Positions 45,067-54,066 of a stretch of 64,000 nucleotides of DNA are shown here, in pieces. The stretch is from contig CAZOGW010000003.1 of the NCBI GenBank assembly GCA_964579415.1, forward strand, positions 8,849 through 72,848, given 5' to 3'. Origin of the DNA: CAZOGW01 sp964579415 (GTDB lineage Bacteria > Actinomycetota > Acidimicrobiia > Spongiisociales > UBA5794). Positions within the stretch are counted from its first letter, which is position 1. Each line of letters begins with the position of its first letter. A model generated the notes under the pieces. It had not been told where the DNA came from and did not search any database. It saw only the letters and a program-made list of their open reading frames with translations. A program made the translations under genes and the position numbers.

Positions 45067-45744
45067 ATGACGACTCTCACGAATGACCCCTCGACCGCCA
45101 GGCACGACCCGGCCGCTGCGGGATGCGCGCCGGTCCTCGACGACTCCCGCCGCGTCGTCGCTTCGAGGGAAGGCTTCTGCGGTCGCCCTGACGATGCGAC
45201 GCTCGCCGAGGCTCATCGCCTGGCTCGGCGCGTCGCCCGACGGATGCTCGGCTCCGACGCCCGCGACGGCCTCGATGCCGAGGATGTGGCCCAGGTGGTG
45301 CTGCTGCGGTTCGCCGACATCGACCTCGCGACACTGGGCAACTGGCGGGCCTGGATCACGACGATCACCCGCAACCGGGCCCTCGACTTGCTGCGGGCGG
45401 AGCGTCGTCATGGGCACGAAGCCCTCGGTGACTCCCGGGACCCGCAGGACCAGCGGGCGGACGCACCACTGCCCCGACAGCTGCGGCAGCTCGGCCCGAG
45501 TGGCGAGGTCATGGCGCGGATGGCGCTCCGACAGTCCGCTGCGGTCCTCGGGCCGCGCGAACGCCAGGTCCTCATGGCGCACCTGCATGGGTGGTCCAAC
45601 CAGGAGATCGCCCACCGCCTGGGCTACGCGAGCCCCGGATCGGTTGCCGTCATCCTGACCCGCGCACGCCGACGGGTGCGCACTGCCTTTCCTGAGGGCC
45701 CCGAGCGCAGCCTGCTGCTCGGCGACGTTCGGGGCCTCTACTGA
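45067..45744 (+). CDS. RNA polymerase sigma factor, ECF-like
   Basis: The protein has 225 residues from ATG 45067 (GGAAGGA upstream). Region 2 reads ARRVARRMLGSDARDGLDAEDVAQVVLLRF and WRAWITTITRNRALDLLRAERR; region 4 reads AAVLGPRERQVLMAHLHGWSNQEIAHRLGYASPGSVAVILTRARRRVR, a standard sigma-70 r4 helix-turn-helix. No anti-sigma gene with a membrane segment is adjacent; the next gene encodes a VWA protein. It may control the VWA/171-aa/TM0106 genes downstream. Confidence 0.88.
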   Translation: MTTLTNDPSTARHDPAAAGCAPVLDDSRRVVASREGFCGRPDDATLAEAHRLARRVARRMLGSDARDGLDAEDVAQVVLLRFADIDLATLGNWRAWITTITRNRALDLLRAERRHGHEALGDSRDPQDQRADAPLPRQLRQLGPSGEVMARMALRQSAAVLGPRERQVLMAHLHGWSNQEIAHRLGYASPGSVAVILTRARRRVRTAFPEGPERSLLLGDVRGLY

Positions 45745-45879
45745 GCCGCCCACGACCTGCCTGAACGGCCAAGGGCGGCTGTTCACAATCGCCAGCCCTC
45801 GTTCGTCGACCAGATGACGACTGATCCACCCCCATCGCCGACCCATGCCTGACCAGACCAACGCAAGGAGACCCCAGCC

Positions 45880-47205
45880 ATGAAGATCAACACCTTCCTC
45901 GACGTCGACGTCGTCGCCATCGAGAACGACGACACCGTCACAGTCATGATCGACATCCAGGCCCCAGAGGCACCGCAGAACCCGGACGCGCCCCGCCCGG
46001 AGCACACCGCGATCGTGGTTCTCGATCGCTCGGGCTCGATGTCAGGCGGTCGGCTCGAGGCCGCCAAGCGTGCCTTGATCGACCTCGTGGCGCGGCTGGA
46101 CGACCGCGACACCTTCGGCCTGGTCACGTTCGACAGCCAGGCGGAGATCGTCATCCCCGCCGGCCGGGTCGCCGAGCTCGGTCGCGAGCGCATCCATCGC
46201 CGGATCGCCGCCGTCCGCACGGGCGGCAGCACCGACTTGTCGAGCGGATACCTGCGCGGACTGTCCGAGGCGCAGCGCGCCGCTGGCGCCGCAGGTGCCA
46301 CCATCGTGCTGCTGTCCGATGGGCATGCCAACGCGGGCATCACCGACCCGAAGGCCCTGCGTGACCTGGCCGCCGGTGCCGGAGCGCAGACGATCACGAC
46401 CTCCACCATCGGCCTGGGTCACGGCTACGACCAGGACCTGCTCGCCGAAATCGCCACTGGCGGCAACGGCAACCACTCGTTCGCCGTCGACGGCGACGCC
46501 GCCGCGGCCGCCCTGGCCGGAGAGATCGAGGGTCTGCTGAACAAGACCGTCCAGGCTGCGAGCCTGCTCATCCGCCCGACGAACGACGTCGCGACGGTGA
46601 GCATCCTCAACGACCTGCCGATCCATGCCGTGCAGGGCGGACTGCTGGTCGAACTGGGCGACTTCTACTCCAGTGAGAACCGCCGCCTTCTCATCTCCTT
46701 CGCCGTGCCGGCGATGGCCGCGTTGGGTCTGGCCCAGATCGCCGACCTGGAGATGTCCTACGTCGAGCTTCCCGCGCTGCGGCAGCACACGGTGCGGGTG
46801 CCGATCTCGGTGAACGTGGTTCCCGCCGACCTGGCGGCGGAGCGCGTTCCCGCCCCGGAAGTGCATGCTGAGCGGATGATCCTCACCGCCCAGCAGGCCA
46901 AGCGGGCAAGCGAGGAAGCGCTGGCTGCCGGCGACTTCCAGGCTGCGCAGGCCTCGCTGGACGGGGCGATCACGCACTTTGCTGCGATGGCGCCGGCCGA
47001 CCTGACCGGTGACGCTGCCTCAGAGCTCGACTGGCTGCGCACGACGCGCGAAGGCCTCGACCATTGGGACAGCGCCTACACCTCGAAGCGTCTGCGCTCG
47101 GACCGCTCCCGCAAGCACCGCGGGTACCGGACCCGCGAGCAGGGCGGCGAGAAGGGTCCCCACGGGACAAGTGAGCGGGGCTCCGTCGAGGAGTCGCAGA
47201 GGTGA
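45880..47205 (+). CDS. von Willebrand factor A domain protein
   Basis: The protein has 441 residues, AAGGAG just upstream of ATG. The VWA domain starts near residue 40: IVVLDRSGSMSGGRLEAAKR gives the MIDAS DXSXS; TGGSTDLSSGYLRG gives the threonine; VLLSDGHANAGI the second aspartate. All metal ligands look intact. The C-terminal half is beta-rich then helical, with a Lys/Arg-rich end. No signal peptide, so cytoplasmic. The next gene's GTG overlaps its stop. VWA proteins frequently partner AAA+ ATPases as in MoxR/RavA-type complexes; the CbbX-type double AAA+ lies four genes upstream. Confidence 0.9.
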   Translation: MKINTFLDVDVVAIENDDTVTVMIDIQAPEAPQNPDAPRPEHTAIVVLDRSGSMSGGRLEAAKRALIDLVARLDDRDTFGLVTFDSQAEIVIPAGRVAELGRERIHRRIAAVRTGGSTDLSSGYLRGLSEAQRAAGAAGATIVLLSDGHANAGITDPKALRDLAAGAGAQTITTSTIGLGHGYDQDLLAEIATGGNGNHSFAVDGDAAAAALAGEIEGLLNKTVQAASLLIRPTNDVATVSILNDLPIHAVQGGLLVELGDFYSSENRRLLISFAVPAMAALGLAQIADLEMSYVELPALRQHTVRVPISVNVVPADLAAERVPAPEVHAERMILTAQQAKRASEEALAAGDFQAAQASLDGAITHFAAMAPADLTGDAASELDWLRTTREGLDHWDSAYTSKRLRSDRSRKHRGYRTREQGGEKGPHGTSERGSVEESQR

Positions 47206-47717
47206 GCGGCACCGGGACTGGGACAGACGGCGCTGCCAAGAACGCTCCGGACGAGGCCAGTGGCGCGCCCATGACACCGCGCGAGCTGCTCGAGCGCTAC
47301 GAGCAGCGGCGCGAGACCGTTTCGGAGGAGCGCCTGCTGCGAGCCATCGTCGAACCGGACCCGTCGAAACCAAGGATCGACGACGACCCGGTCGCGGTGG
47401 CGCTGCTCCAGGCGACGGGGCCCGTGATCCAGGCAGTACTGGCTGTTCTGACCGCGCACGATCCGATCGGTGTTGTCTTCGAGGAGAACTCTGACGAATA
47501 CGAGCCAGAAGCACGGACGATCGCGCTGCGCCTGATGATCGCCACGGCCCAGGTGGAGGGGCCGGCCGCATTGGCTACTGGTTTCAGCGGCCTGGGGCTG
47601 CTCAACGACGTCCGCCGAATGGTCCACGGCGAGTTCGTGCGCTGGTTCGACGAGGAGACTGCCGGCCCAGAGATCAAGTACACCGAGGTTGCACGGGAGA
47701 TCCTCGATCTCCGGTGA
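47202..47717 (+). CDS. Hypothetical protein coupled to VWA gene
   Basis: The protein has 171 residues. The GTG start overlaps the VWA stop (GTGA), with GAGGAG upstream. No family recognised. The disordered Gly/Thr/Ala N-terminus leads into helices (MTPRELLERYEQRRETVSEERLLRAIVE, ALRLMIATAQVEGPAALATGF) and a FVRWFDEETAG acidic end. Probably expressed with the VWA gene and just ahead of the TM0106-type nuclease; may be an adaptor. Confidence 0.7.
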   Translation: MSGTGTGTDGAAKNAPDEASGAPMTPRELLERYEQRRETVSEERLLRAIVEPDPSKPRIDDDPVAVALLQATGPVIQAVLAVLTAHDPIGVVFEENSDEYEPEARTIALRLMIATAQVEGPAALATGFSGLGLLNDVRRMVHGEFVRWFDEETAGPEIKYTEVAREILDLR

Positions 47718-47816
47718 CCGTCGGGGCACGGGGCCGTGGCTGTCATTGAACGGGTATGGCGCGGACCTCGTGGGGAGAGTCTGCCGAACAGTTGCGATGT
47801 GTGGAGGGATGGGTCG

Positions 47817-50800
47817 ATGTTCCTGATCGACGGCGAACTGCGGTGGAGCGCGTCCGACCTGTCGGTCGCCGCAAGGTGCGAGTACTCGGTGCTGCGCACG
47901 CTGGACTACAAGCTGGGCCGGGCCGAGCGGATCGAGACACCGCCGAATGCCCTGATGGAGCACATCGCGCGGCTCGGTGACCGGCACGAGGAAACCTTGC
48001 TGCGCGAGCTGACCGCGGCGGGTGATGTGATCGCGCTGGAGCACGTCCGGCCGCCCTACTCCGCGACCGCTCTGCGCGCTGCCTCTCAGGCGACCATCGA
48101 GGCATTCCAGGCCCGCCCCTCCGTGGTGTACCAGGCCGCCTTCTTGGACGGTGAGTTCTTCGGATACGCGGACTTCGTCGAGAGGTCCGAGGACGGCTGG
48201 CTGGTCTCCGACGCGAAGCTGGCTCGTTCCGCTAAGCCGGTCGCGTTGCTGCAACTGGGCGCCTACGCCGATCAGATCGCGCGGCTCGGGCTGCCGGTGT
48301 CCTCGACCGTGTCGCTGCTCCTGGGCAATGGTGAGCGCGCCGACTTCCGGACCTCCGACGTTCTGCCGGTCTTCGCGGAGCGCCGCGACCGGCTGCGCCA
48401 GCTCCTGGCCGACCATCGCGACGGCGGTACCCCGATCCAGTGGGGCGATGACCGGTACGTCGAGTGCGGCCGATGCGACGAGTGCGGGCAGGCCGCCGAA
48501 CGGTCCAACGACATCCTGCTCGTGGCCGGGTTGCGCGCCGACCATCGCCGCAAGCTCAGAGCCGCCGGCATCACGACGATCGGCGACCTGGCTCGCGCTA
48601 CAAACCGGCCGAAGGGGATCGCGCCAGCCACCTTCGCCCGGATCCACTCGCAGGCGGCGCTCCAATGGGATCAGCTGCGGGCCGGACCAGACGCGCCGAT
48701 CCGCTACGAGCTCCGGCCGAGCGCTGCGCAGACCCTCGCGCTGCTGCCTGCCCCCTCGGTCGGAGACCTGTTCTTCGACTTCGAGGGCGATCCACTCTAC
48801 GACGAGGGCGACCTGTCGCGGACGGGCCTGGAATACCTCTGGGGGGTCCTCGACGCCAGCGGCTCCCACCAGGCGGCGTGGGCGCACAGCTCGGCGGAGG
48901 AGCGCGAGGCGTTCGAGCGGTTCATCGACGACGTCGCCGAGCGGCGGGTCGTCCATCCCGACTTGCACATCTACCACTACGCGGCTTACGAGACGGCCGC
49001 ACTCAAGCGCCTCGCGATGCGCTACCAGACCCGGGAGAAGCAGCTGGACGACCTGCTGCGCTCGGAAGTCTTCGTCGACCTGTACGCGACCGTCCGCGGA
49101 TCGGTGATGATCTCGGCCGGCTCGTACAGCATCAAGAAGCTCGAGCCGCTCTACATGGGCGACGACCTTCGGTCTGCCGACGGCGTGCAAGCAGGCGACG
49201 CGTCGATCCTCGCCTACCACGAGTTCCGCGACCTGCGGGCATCCGAACCGAGAGAAGCGGCGGCCCGGCTCGCAGCCCTCGAGGATTACAACGCCTACGA
49301 CTGCCGCTCAACCCTTCGGTTGCGCGACTGGCTGCTGGAGCGTGCCGTTGAAGCCGGAGTCCGCGACATGATCGAGCCTCGGGCCTTGGACCACCAGGGT
49401 GAGCAGGACTCCGATCAGGACCCGGTGTTCCTCGAGCTCATGGCCCGATCGGGCCCGGCTCGGCACGCTGACCGGACCAGCGAACAGCAGGCGCACGCCA
49501 TGCTCGCGGCAGCCATCGACTACTACGGCCGGGAGCGCAAGCAGTTCTGGTGGGAGCACTACGACCGCCTCCAGCACCCCGTCGAGGATTGGTCGCACAC
49601 GCGAGACGTGTTCTCGGTGGAGTCCGTCGTGGTCGTGTCGGATTGGGAGGTCCCGGACGGCCGGGCGCGCAACGCCCGCCGGGTCCTGCGGCTCACTGGT
49701 GACTGGGCCCCGGGCAGCAAGCCGAGTGCGTCGTTCCAGGTCGTGTACGCGACTCCCATCCCGCCCGGCGCGGTCGGCCCCGCGGGGGGGCGCTATGGGA
49801 CGGCCGACGCCGAGTCGGTCCGACCGGATGAGCTCGATCCACGAGTGGCCCACGTGGTCGAGGACCGCCCGCTCGCCGACACCTTCGCAGACCTGCCCGT
49901 GGCGCTGGCCCCGCCGAAGCCACCCGGCACCAGGCTGATCGAGGAAGCGATCAGGGCCGTAGCTGCGGACGCCGCGACAGCCCTCAGCCTGCCGGATTCG
50001 GCTGCGCTGGACATCCTCTCCCGGCGCCCCCCGAGACTCCGCAGTGGAGCAGCCCTGGCTGCCGTCGGCTCGACGATTGACGACGTGGTCGCCTCGCTGC
50101 TGGCGATGGACGACTCGTATGTGGCGATCCAGGGCCCCCCAGGGACGGGCAAGACGTACACCGGGTCCCGGGTCATCAGGGAGCTGGTCAAGGAACACCG
50201 CTGGCGGATCGGTGTGGTCGCCCAGTCCCATGCGGTGGTGGAGAACATGCTCGGCGCGATCGTCAAGGCGGGGCTGGATCCCGCGCTGGTGGGCAAGAAC
50301 GACAACGACTCTGGCGACCCCACGTGGACCGTCCTGAAGAAGAACGTGGGGCCTCGGGTGCGGTTCCTGCAGGAGCATGCCGGCAGCGGCTGCGTGCTCG
50401 GCGGGACAGCGTGGACGTTCGCCAACTCCAAGCTGGCGCAGGCAGGTGGGCTGGACCTTCTGGTCGTCGACGAGGCGGGCCAGTTCGCCTTGGCCCCGAC
50501 GCTCGGCGCCTCGGTGTCGGCCCGGCGTCTGCTGCTGCTCGGCGATCCGCAGCAGCTGCCCCAGGTCAGCCAGGGCACACACCCCGAGCCCGTCGACGAG
50601 TCCGCGCTCGGCTGGCTGATGCGCGGCCACGACACACTCCCGCCGGAGCACGGGTACTTCCTCGGGCAGACGTATCGGATGCATCCACGCCTGGCCGAGA
50701 AAGTGTCGGGGCTGTCGTACGAGGGACGGCTGACCGCCGCTCCGTCGGCTGGTGCGCGACGACTCGACGCAGTGGAGCCGGGCCTTCACGTCGTGACGCT

Positions 50801-51266
50801 CGCCCACACGGGCAACCGAAGCGAGTCGCCAGAGGAAGCGAGTGCAGTCGTCGCCCAGGTCCGGGCGCATCTGGGCAAGACGTGGCATGACCCTGACGAT
50901 CGGACCACTCCACGCCCGCTGGCGGCCCGGGACTTCTTGGTCGTAGCCCCCTACAACGCGCAGGTCGCGCTCATCCGCCGCGAGCTCGCCAGGGCCGGGC
51001 TCGAAGGCGTCCGGGTGGGCACCGTCGACAAGTTCCAGGGCCAGGAGGCGCCGATCGCCATCGTCTCGATGACCGCCTCATCGCACGGGGACGTCCCCCG
51101 GGGCATGGGCTTCCTGCTCAGCCGCAACCGCGTCAACGTCGCGGTCTCCCGCGCCCAGTGGGCCGCGATCCTGATCCGCTCCGACGCGCTGACGGCCTAC
51201 ATGCCCACCAGCGCTCATCAGATGACAGAGCTGGGCGCTTTCGTCGGCCTATGCCGAACATCGTGA
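47817..51266 (+). CDS. TM0106-type RecB-like nuclease fused to Dna2/UPF1-like SF1 helicase
   Basis: The protein has ~1,149 residues from ATG 47817 (GGAGGG upstream; GTG 47736 adds 27 residues with little coding character). Nuclease: YADFVERSEDGWLVSDAKLARSAK and LLQLGAYADQIA (RecB motifs), then CGRCDECGQA (fewer Cys than the paralogue at 1-1723). Middle: VGDLFFDFEGDPLYDE and YHYAAYETAALKRLAMRY (RNase H/DnaQ-like). Helicase: IQGPPGTGKTYTG (Walker A), DLLVVDEAGQFALAPTLG, LLLGDPQQLPQVSQG, FLGQTYRMHPRLAEKVS, FLVVAPYNAQVALIRREL, VGTVDKFQGQEAPIAIVSM and RNRVNVAVSRAQWAAI. A nuclease-helicase of this type could process DNA ends or R-loops. It is the last intact gene of the plus-strand train. Confidence 0.92.
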   Translation: MFLIDGELRWSASDLSVAARCEYSVLRTLDYKLGRAERIETPPNALMEHIARLGDRHEETLLRELTAAGDVIALEHVRPPYSATALRAASQATIEAFQARPSVVYQAAFLDGEFFGYADFVERSEDGWLVSDAKLARSAKPVALLQLGAYADQIARLGLPVSSTVSLLLGNGERADFRTSDVLPVFAERRDRLRQLLADHRDGGTPIQWGDDRYVECGRCDECGQAAERSNDILLVAGLRADHRRKLRAAGITTIGDLARATNRPKGIAPATFARIHSQAALQWDQLRAGPDAPIRYELRPSAAQTLALLPAPSVGDLFFDFEGDPLYDEGDLSRTGLEYLWGVLDASGSHQAAWAHSSAEEREAFERFIDDVAERRVVHPDLHIYHYAAYETAALKRLAMRYQTREKQLDDLLRSEVFVDLYATVRGSVMISAGSYSIKKLEPLYMGDDLRSADGVQAGDASILAYHEFRDLRASEPREAAARLAALEDYNAYDCRSTLRLRDWLLERAVEAGVRDMIEPRALDHQGEQDSDQDPVFLELMARSGPARHADRTSEQQAHAMLAAAIDYYGRERKQFWWEHYDRLQHPVEDWSHTRDVFSVESVVVVSDWEVPDGRARNARRVLRLTGDWAPGSKPSASFQVVYATPIPPGAVGPAGGRYGTADAESVRPDELDPRVAHVVEDRPLADTFADLPVALAPPKPPGTRLIEEAIRAVAADAATALSLPDSAALDILSRRPPRLRSGAALAAVGSTIDDVVASLLAMDDSYVAIQGPPGTGKTYTGSRVIRELVKEHRWRIGVVAQSHAVVENMLGAIVKAGLDPALVGKNDNDSGDPTWTVLKKNVGPRVRFLQEHAGSGCVLGGTAWTFANSKLAQAGGLDLLVVDEAGQFALAPTLGASVSARRLLLLGDPQQLPQVSQGTHPEPVDESALGWLMRGHDTLPPEHGYFLGQTYRMHPRLAEKVSGLSYEGRLTAAPSAGARRLDAVEPGLHVVTLAHTGNRSESPEEASAVVAQVRAHLGKTWHDPDDRTTPRPLAARDFLVVAPYNAQVALIRRELARAGLEGVRVGTVDKFQGQEAPIAIVSMTASSHGDVPRGMGFLLSRNRVNVAVSRAQWAAILIRSDALTAYMPTSAHQMTELGAFVGLCRTS

Positions 51267-51400
51267 GCACGTGAGGCTGCTCTGCCTCCGGAGTGGACAG
51301 GCCGTCCTCTACGGGAGGGCTCGAACAGGTCACCCGAACGTGTCATGGGCTCGTCGCCTCATGCTCACCGACAACGACATGCAATCTGAGGAGAGATTCG

Positions 51401-52571
51401 ATGACGGTGAACGAGGAGCCGACCCAGAGCGCAGGCGGCACGCACCGCGGTGGAACCGGGAGTGGGGCCGCAGGCGGGAGTGGGGCCGCAGGCAAGATGG
51501 TGCTGATGGCGGGCCATCTGGATGACGAATCGTGGGAGGCGTTCAAGGACCGCGTCGCCCGTGGATTCTGGGCCGCTGGGCTGCTCCCCTCCGACGCGAC
51601 CGAGCACGCGCTCCGGGCCGACACCTACGCCTTGGCCACAGCGGCAGGGCGGGTTCCGGGGACCGCCGGGCACGACGCCGCACGCGACCACGTGGAGGGT
51701 CGACTCACCGAGCTCGGCTTGCAGTCGTATCCCGGCATCGACGGGCATCTGCACACCTACCAGGCACGCGGCGCGCTGGAGCTGACCAACCTGATCGGCG
51801 TCATCCCCGGGGCCGACCGCACCCTGCCCCCGATCCTGATCGGGGCCCACTACGACTCCGTGATCGAGGCGCCGTGCGCCGACGACAACGCCGCGGGTGT
51901 CGCAGTCATGCTGCAGGTCGCTGCGCGGATCGCCGCCCAGCCCCTCGGTCGTGACGTGATCGTCGCCGCGTTCGACGCCGAGGAACCCCCGTTCTACCTC
52001 GGCCAGAGCATGGGCAGCACACGCTTCGTTGAGGACGTCCTCGACCGACCCGTGCACCTCGGGGTGATTCATGGACCTCGTCGGGCATGCCGTCAGCGTC
52101 CCCGGGTTCGACCTGAGCCCCGACCTGATGCTCGTCGTGGGCGCCGAGTCCCACCCCGCCCTCCCCGGACTGCTCGACGATCTCACCCTGCCGATCGCAG
52201 CCACCACACAGCCGCGCGTCGGGGACATGAGCGACTACCACGCCTTGCGCCTGGCCGGCGCCCCGTACCTGTTCCTCTCCTGCGGGGAATGGCGGCACTA
52301 CCACCAGCCCAGTGACCACCCCGACCTGCTCGACTTCCCGAAGGTGGCCAAGCTGGTCGACGATGTGGACACCGTTGTGCGCCGCGCCGACCGCGTGAGC
52401 ACCGGGTACCACCGCCCGGCCGACACGACCGCCTTCGAGGTCGCCACCCTCGAAGGCGCCCTCGGCCCCGAGGCCATGGCCGGCCTCGCCCAGGTGTTCG
52501 GCCGACCCGGCTACCGCACCTCCGCCGACCTCGACACCATCGTCGAAGGCCTGCGCAGCCGCCCCGCCTAG
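51401..52571 (+). pseudogene. M28-family peptidase, single-base frameshift
   Basis: Start ATG 51401 (GAGGAGAG upstream). The first half has LTNLIGVIPGADRTLPPILIGAHYDSVIE, CADDNAAGVAVMLQ and VAAFDAEEPPFYLGQSMG, the H/D/E zinc ligands of M28 peptidases. After VEDVLDRPVHLGVI the frame breaks near 52070: GTGATTCATGGAC would restore VIMDL if one base were removed. The second half then continues in the new frame, MDLVGHAVSVPGFDL to 52571, with YHQPSDHPDLLDFPKVAKLV supplying the last His. Either a recent mutation or an assembly error. Confidence 0.85.
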
Positions 52572-52674
52572 CAGCCAGCCCGTGGGCTCGGACAGCTGGA
52601 TCGACAGGCGATCGGGCCTTGCCCGGAGCGCCGGCCGTCCGGACAGAACCCTCACCGGTCTAGACGGTGTGGGG

Positions 52675-53765
52675 GTGACCCACGCTGAGTTCGGAGAGAT
52701 GGGATCGGGTCCGGCGTTCCTCGTTGTCGATGATGTTGTGCCGGCGCTTGGTCGGTGTCAACGGGCCCGGCTGACCCCGTCCTATGAGGACATCCGGTCC
52801 TGGGTGGGTGATCTGCCCGGCCCGGCGGCAGTGGTCTACGAAGCGGACCCGACCGGGTTCGGGCTCTACCGCCATCTGAGCGCGGCGGGGATCCGGTGCG
52901 AGGTCGCGGCACCGAGCAAGGTGCAGCGACCGTCCGGGGATCGGGTCAAGACCGACGCCCGCGACGCGCTGCACCTGGCTCGGCTGTTGCGCTTGGACGA
53001 GATCGTCGCGGTCGCGATCCCCACGGTCGACCAGGAGGCCGCCCGCGACCTGGTCCGCGCGCGCGGGGACGCCCGCAGCGATCTGATGCGGGCCCGGCAC
53101 CGACTGTCCAAGCTGCTGCTGCGACACGGACTCGTCTACGCCGACGGCAGGGCGTGGACCGGCAAGCACGACGCGTGGCTCTGCGTCGCGACGCGTTGCC
53201 GCAGCTGACCTGCACCCCGACTCGGATGGCGTTCGACTCCGACTACGAGGCGGTGCTGGCCGTGAAGGCTCGCCGGGATCGGTTGGACGCCGCGATCGAG
53301 GCGATGGCCGCCGACAGCGAATTCACCGCGCTGGTGCGCCGGCTGGGCTGCCTGCGCGGGATCAGCACCCTGACCGGGTTCGCGCTGGCCGTCGAGATCG
53401 GTGACTGGCACCGGTTCACCGGCAACACCATCGCCTCGTTCGTCGGGCTCGTGCCCTCGGAGCACTCCTCGGGAGCCTCGCGGAGCCTGGGGCCGATCAC
53501 CAAGACCGGGAACCGACACGTGCGCCGGCTGCTGGTCGAGGCCGCCTGGCATTACCAGCCCCGCTATCAGATCGGCAAGACCATGACAGACCGCTGGGCC
53601 CTGGCCCCGGCAGCCGCCCGGGCTCGCGGCGATCTGGGCAGCCGGCGCCTGCATCAGCGCTGGGTCGACTTCACAGCCCGCCGCAAACGCCACACCGTGG
53701 CCGACGTCGCCGTCGCCCGCGAACTCGCTGGCTGGTGCTGGTCGCTGGCCGTGATGACCGACTGA
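52675..53765 (+). pseudogene. IS110-family transposase, frameshifted
   Basis: The frame from GTG 52675 runs to 53208 with YEADPTGFGLYRHLSAAGIRCEVAAPSK, then DRVKTDARDALHLARLLRL and ARHRLSKLLLRHGLVYADG. Near 53180 an insertion of about two bases in the expected DAWL-RRDALPQL shifts to the frame of 53210-53765, which has LGCLRGISTLTGFALAVEIGDW, NTIASFVGLVPSEHSSGASR, ITKTGNRHVRRLLVEAAWHY (the IS110 C-terminal transposase_20 domain). The usual N-terminal DEDD GID motif is not seen. Inactive. Confidence 0.85.
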
Positions 53766-53989
53766 CCCCCACCCCCTGATCTGCTCCGTTGACCAACCAG
53801 TTCTGGCGGCAGCGCGAGGACGACCCGCGACCGTTCTATGAGCAGCCCCGGGCTACCGAGGCCACGCTCGACCCTAGACACGCGCACCCGCTCCAGCCGA
53901 AACACCGTCCTGCGGTAACCAACCCGCGCACATCAGTCTGACCACGCGTCGCCGACGACACGCTCGCCAGATCAGGCCACAACGAAGCA
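53766..53989. other. Flank of IS110-like element
   Basis: About 220 bp with no credible gene. The sequence after the transposase stop contains no obvious terminal inverted repeat, as expected for IS110 elements, which lack them. Confidence 0.4.
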
Positions 53990-54027
53990 GAGGCGCCCGC
54001 CCCGGAGCAATCCAGGACGGGCGCCTC
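53990..54027 (+). terminator. GC-rich hairpin upstream of SIR2 gene
   Basis: GAGGCGCCCG and CGGGCGCCTC form a perfect 10-bp inverted repeat with an 18-bp loop region. It lies between the IS110 remnant and the SIR2 gene, about 40 bp before the latter's ATG. There is no T tract, so it could be an actinobacterial-type terminator or an operator/IS-end structure. Confidence 0.5.
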
Positions 54028-54066
54028 ACCCTGCCTCTTGACAGGCACTCACTCCATATCAGAACG

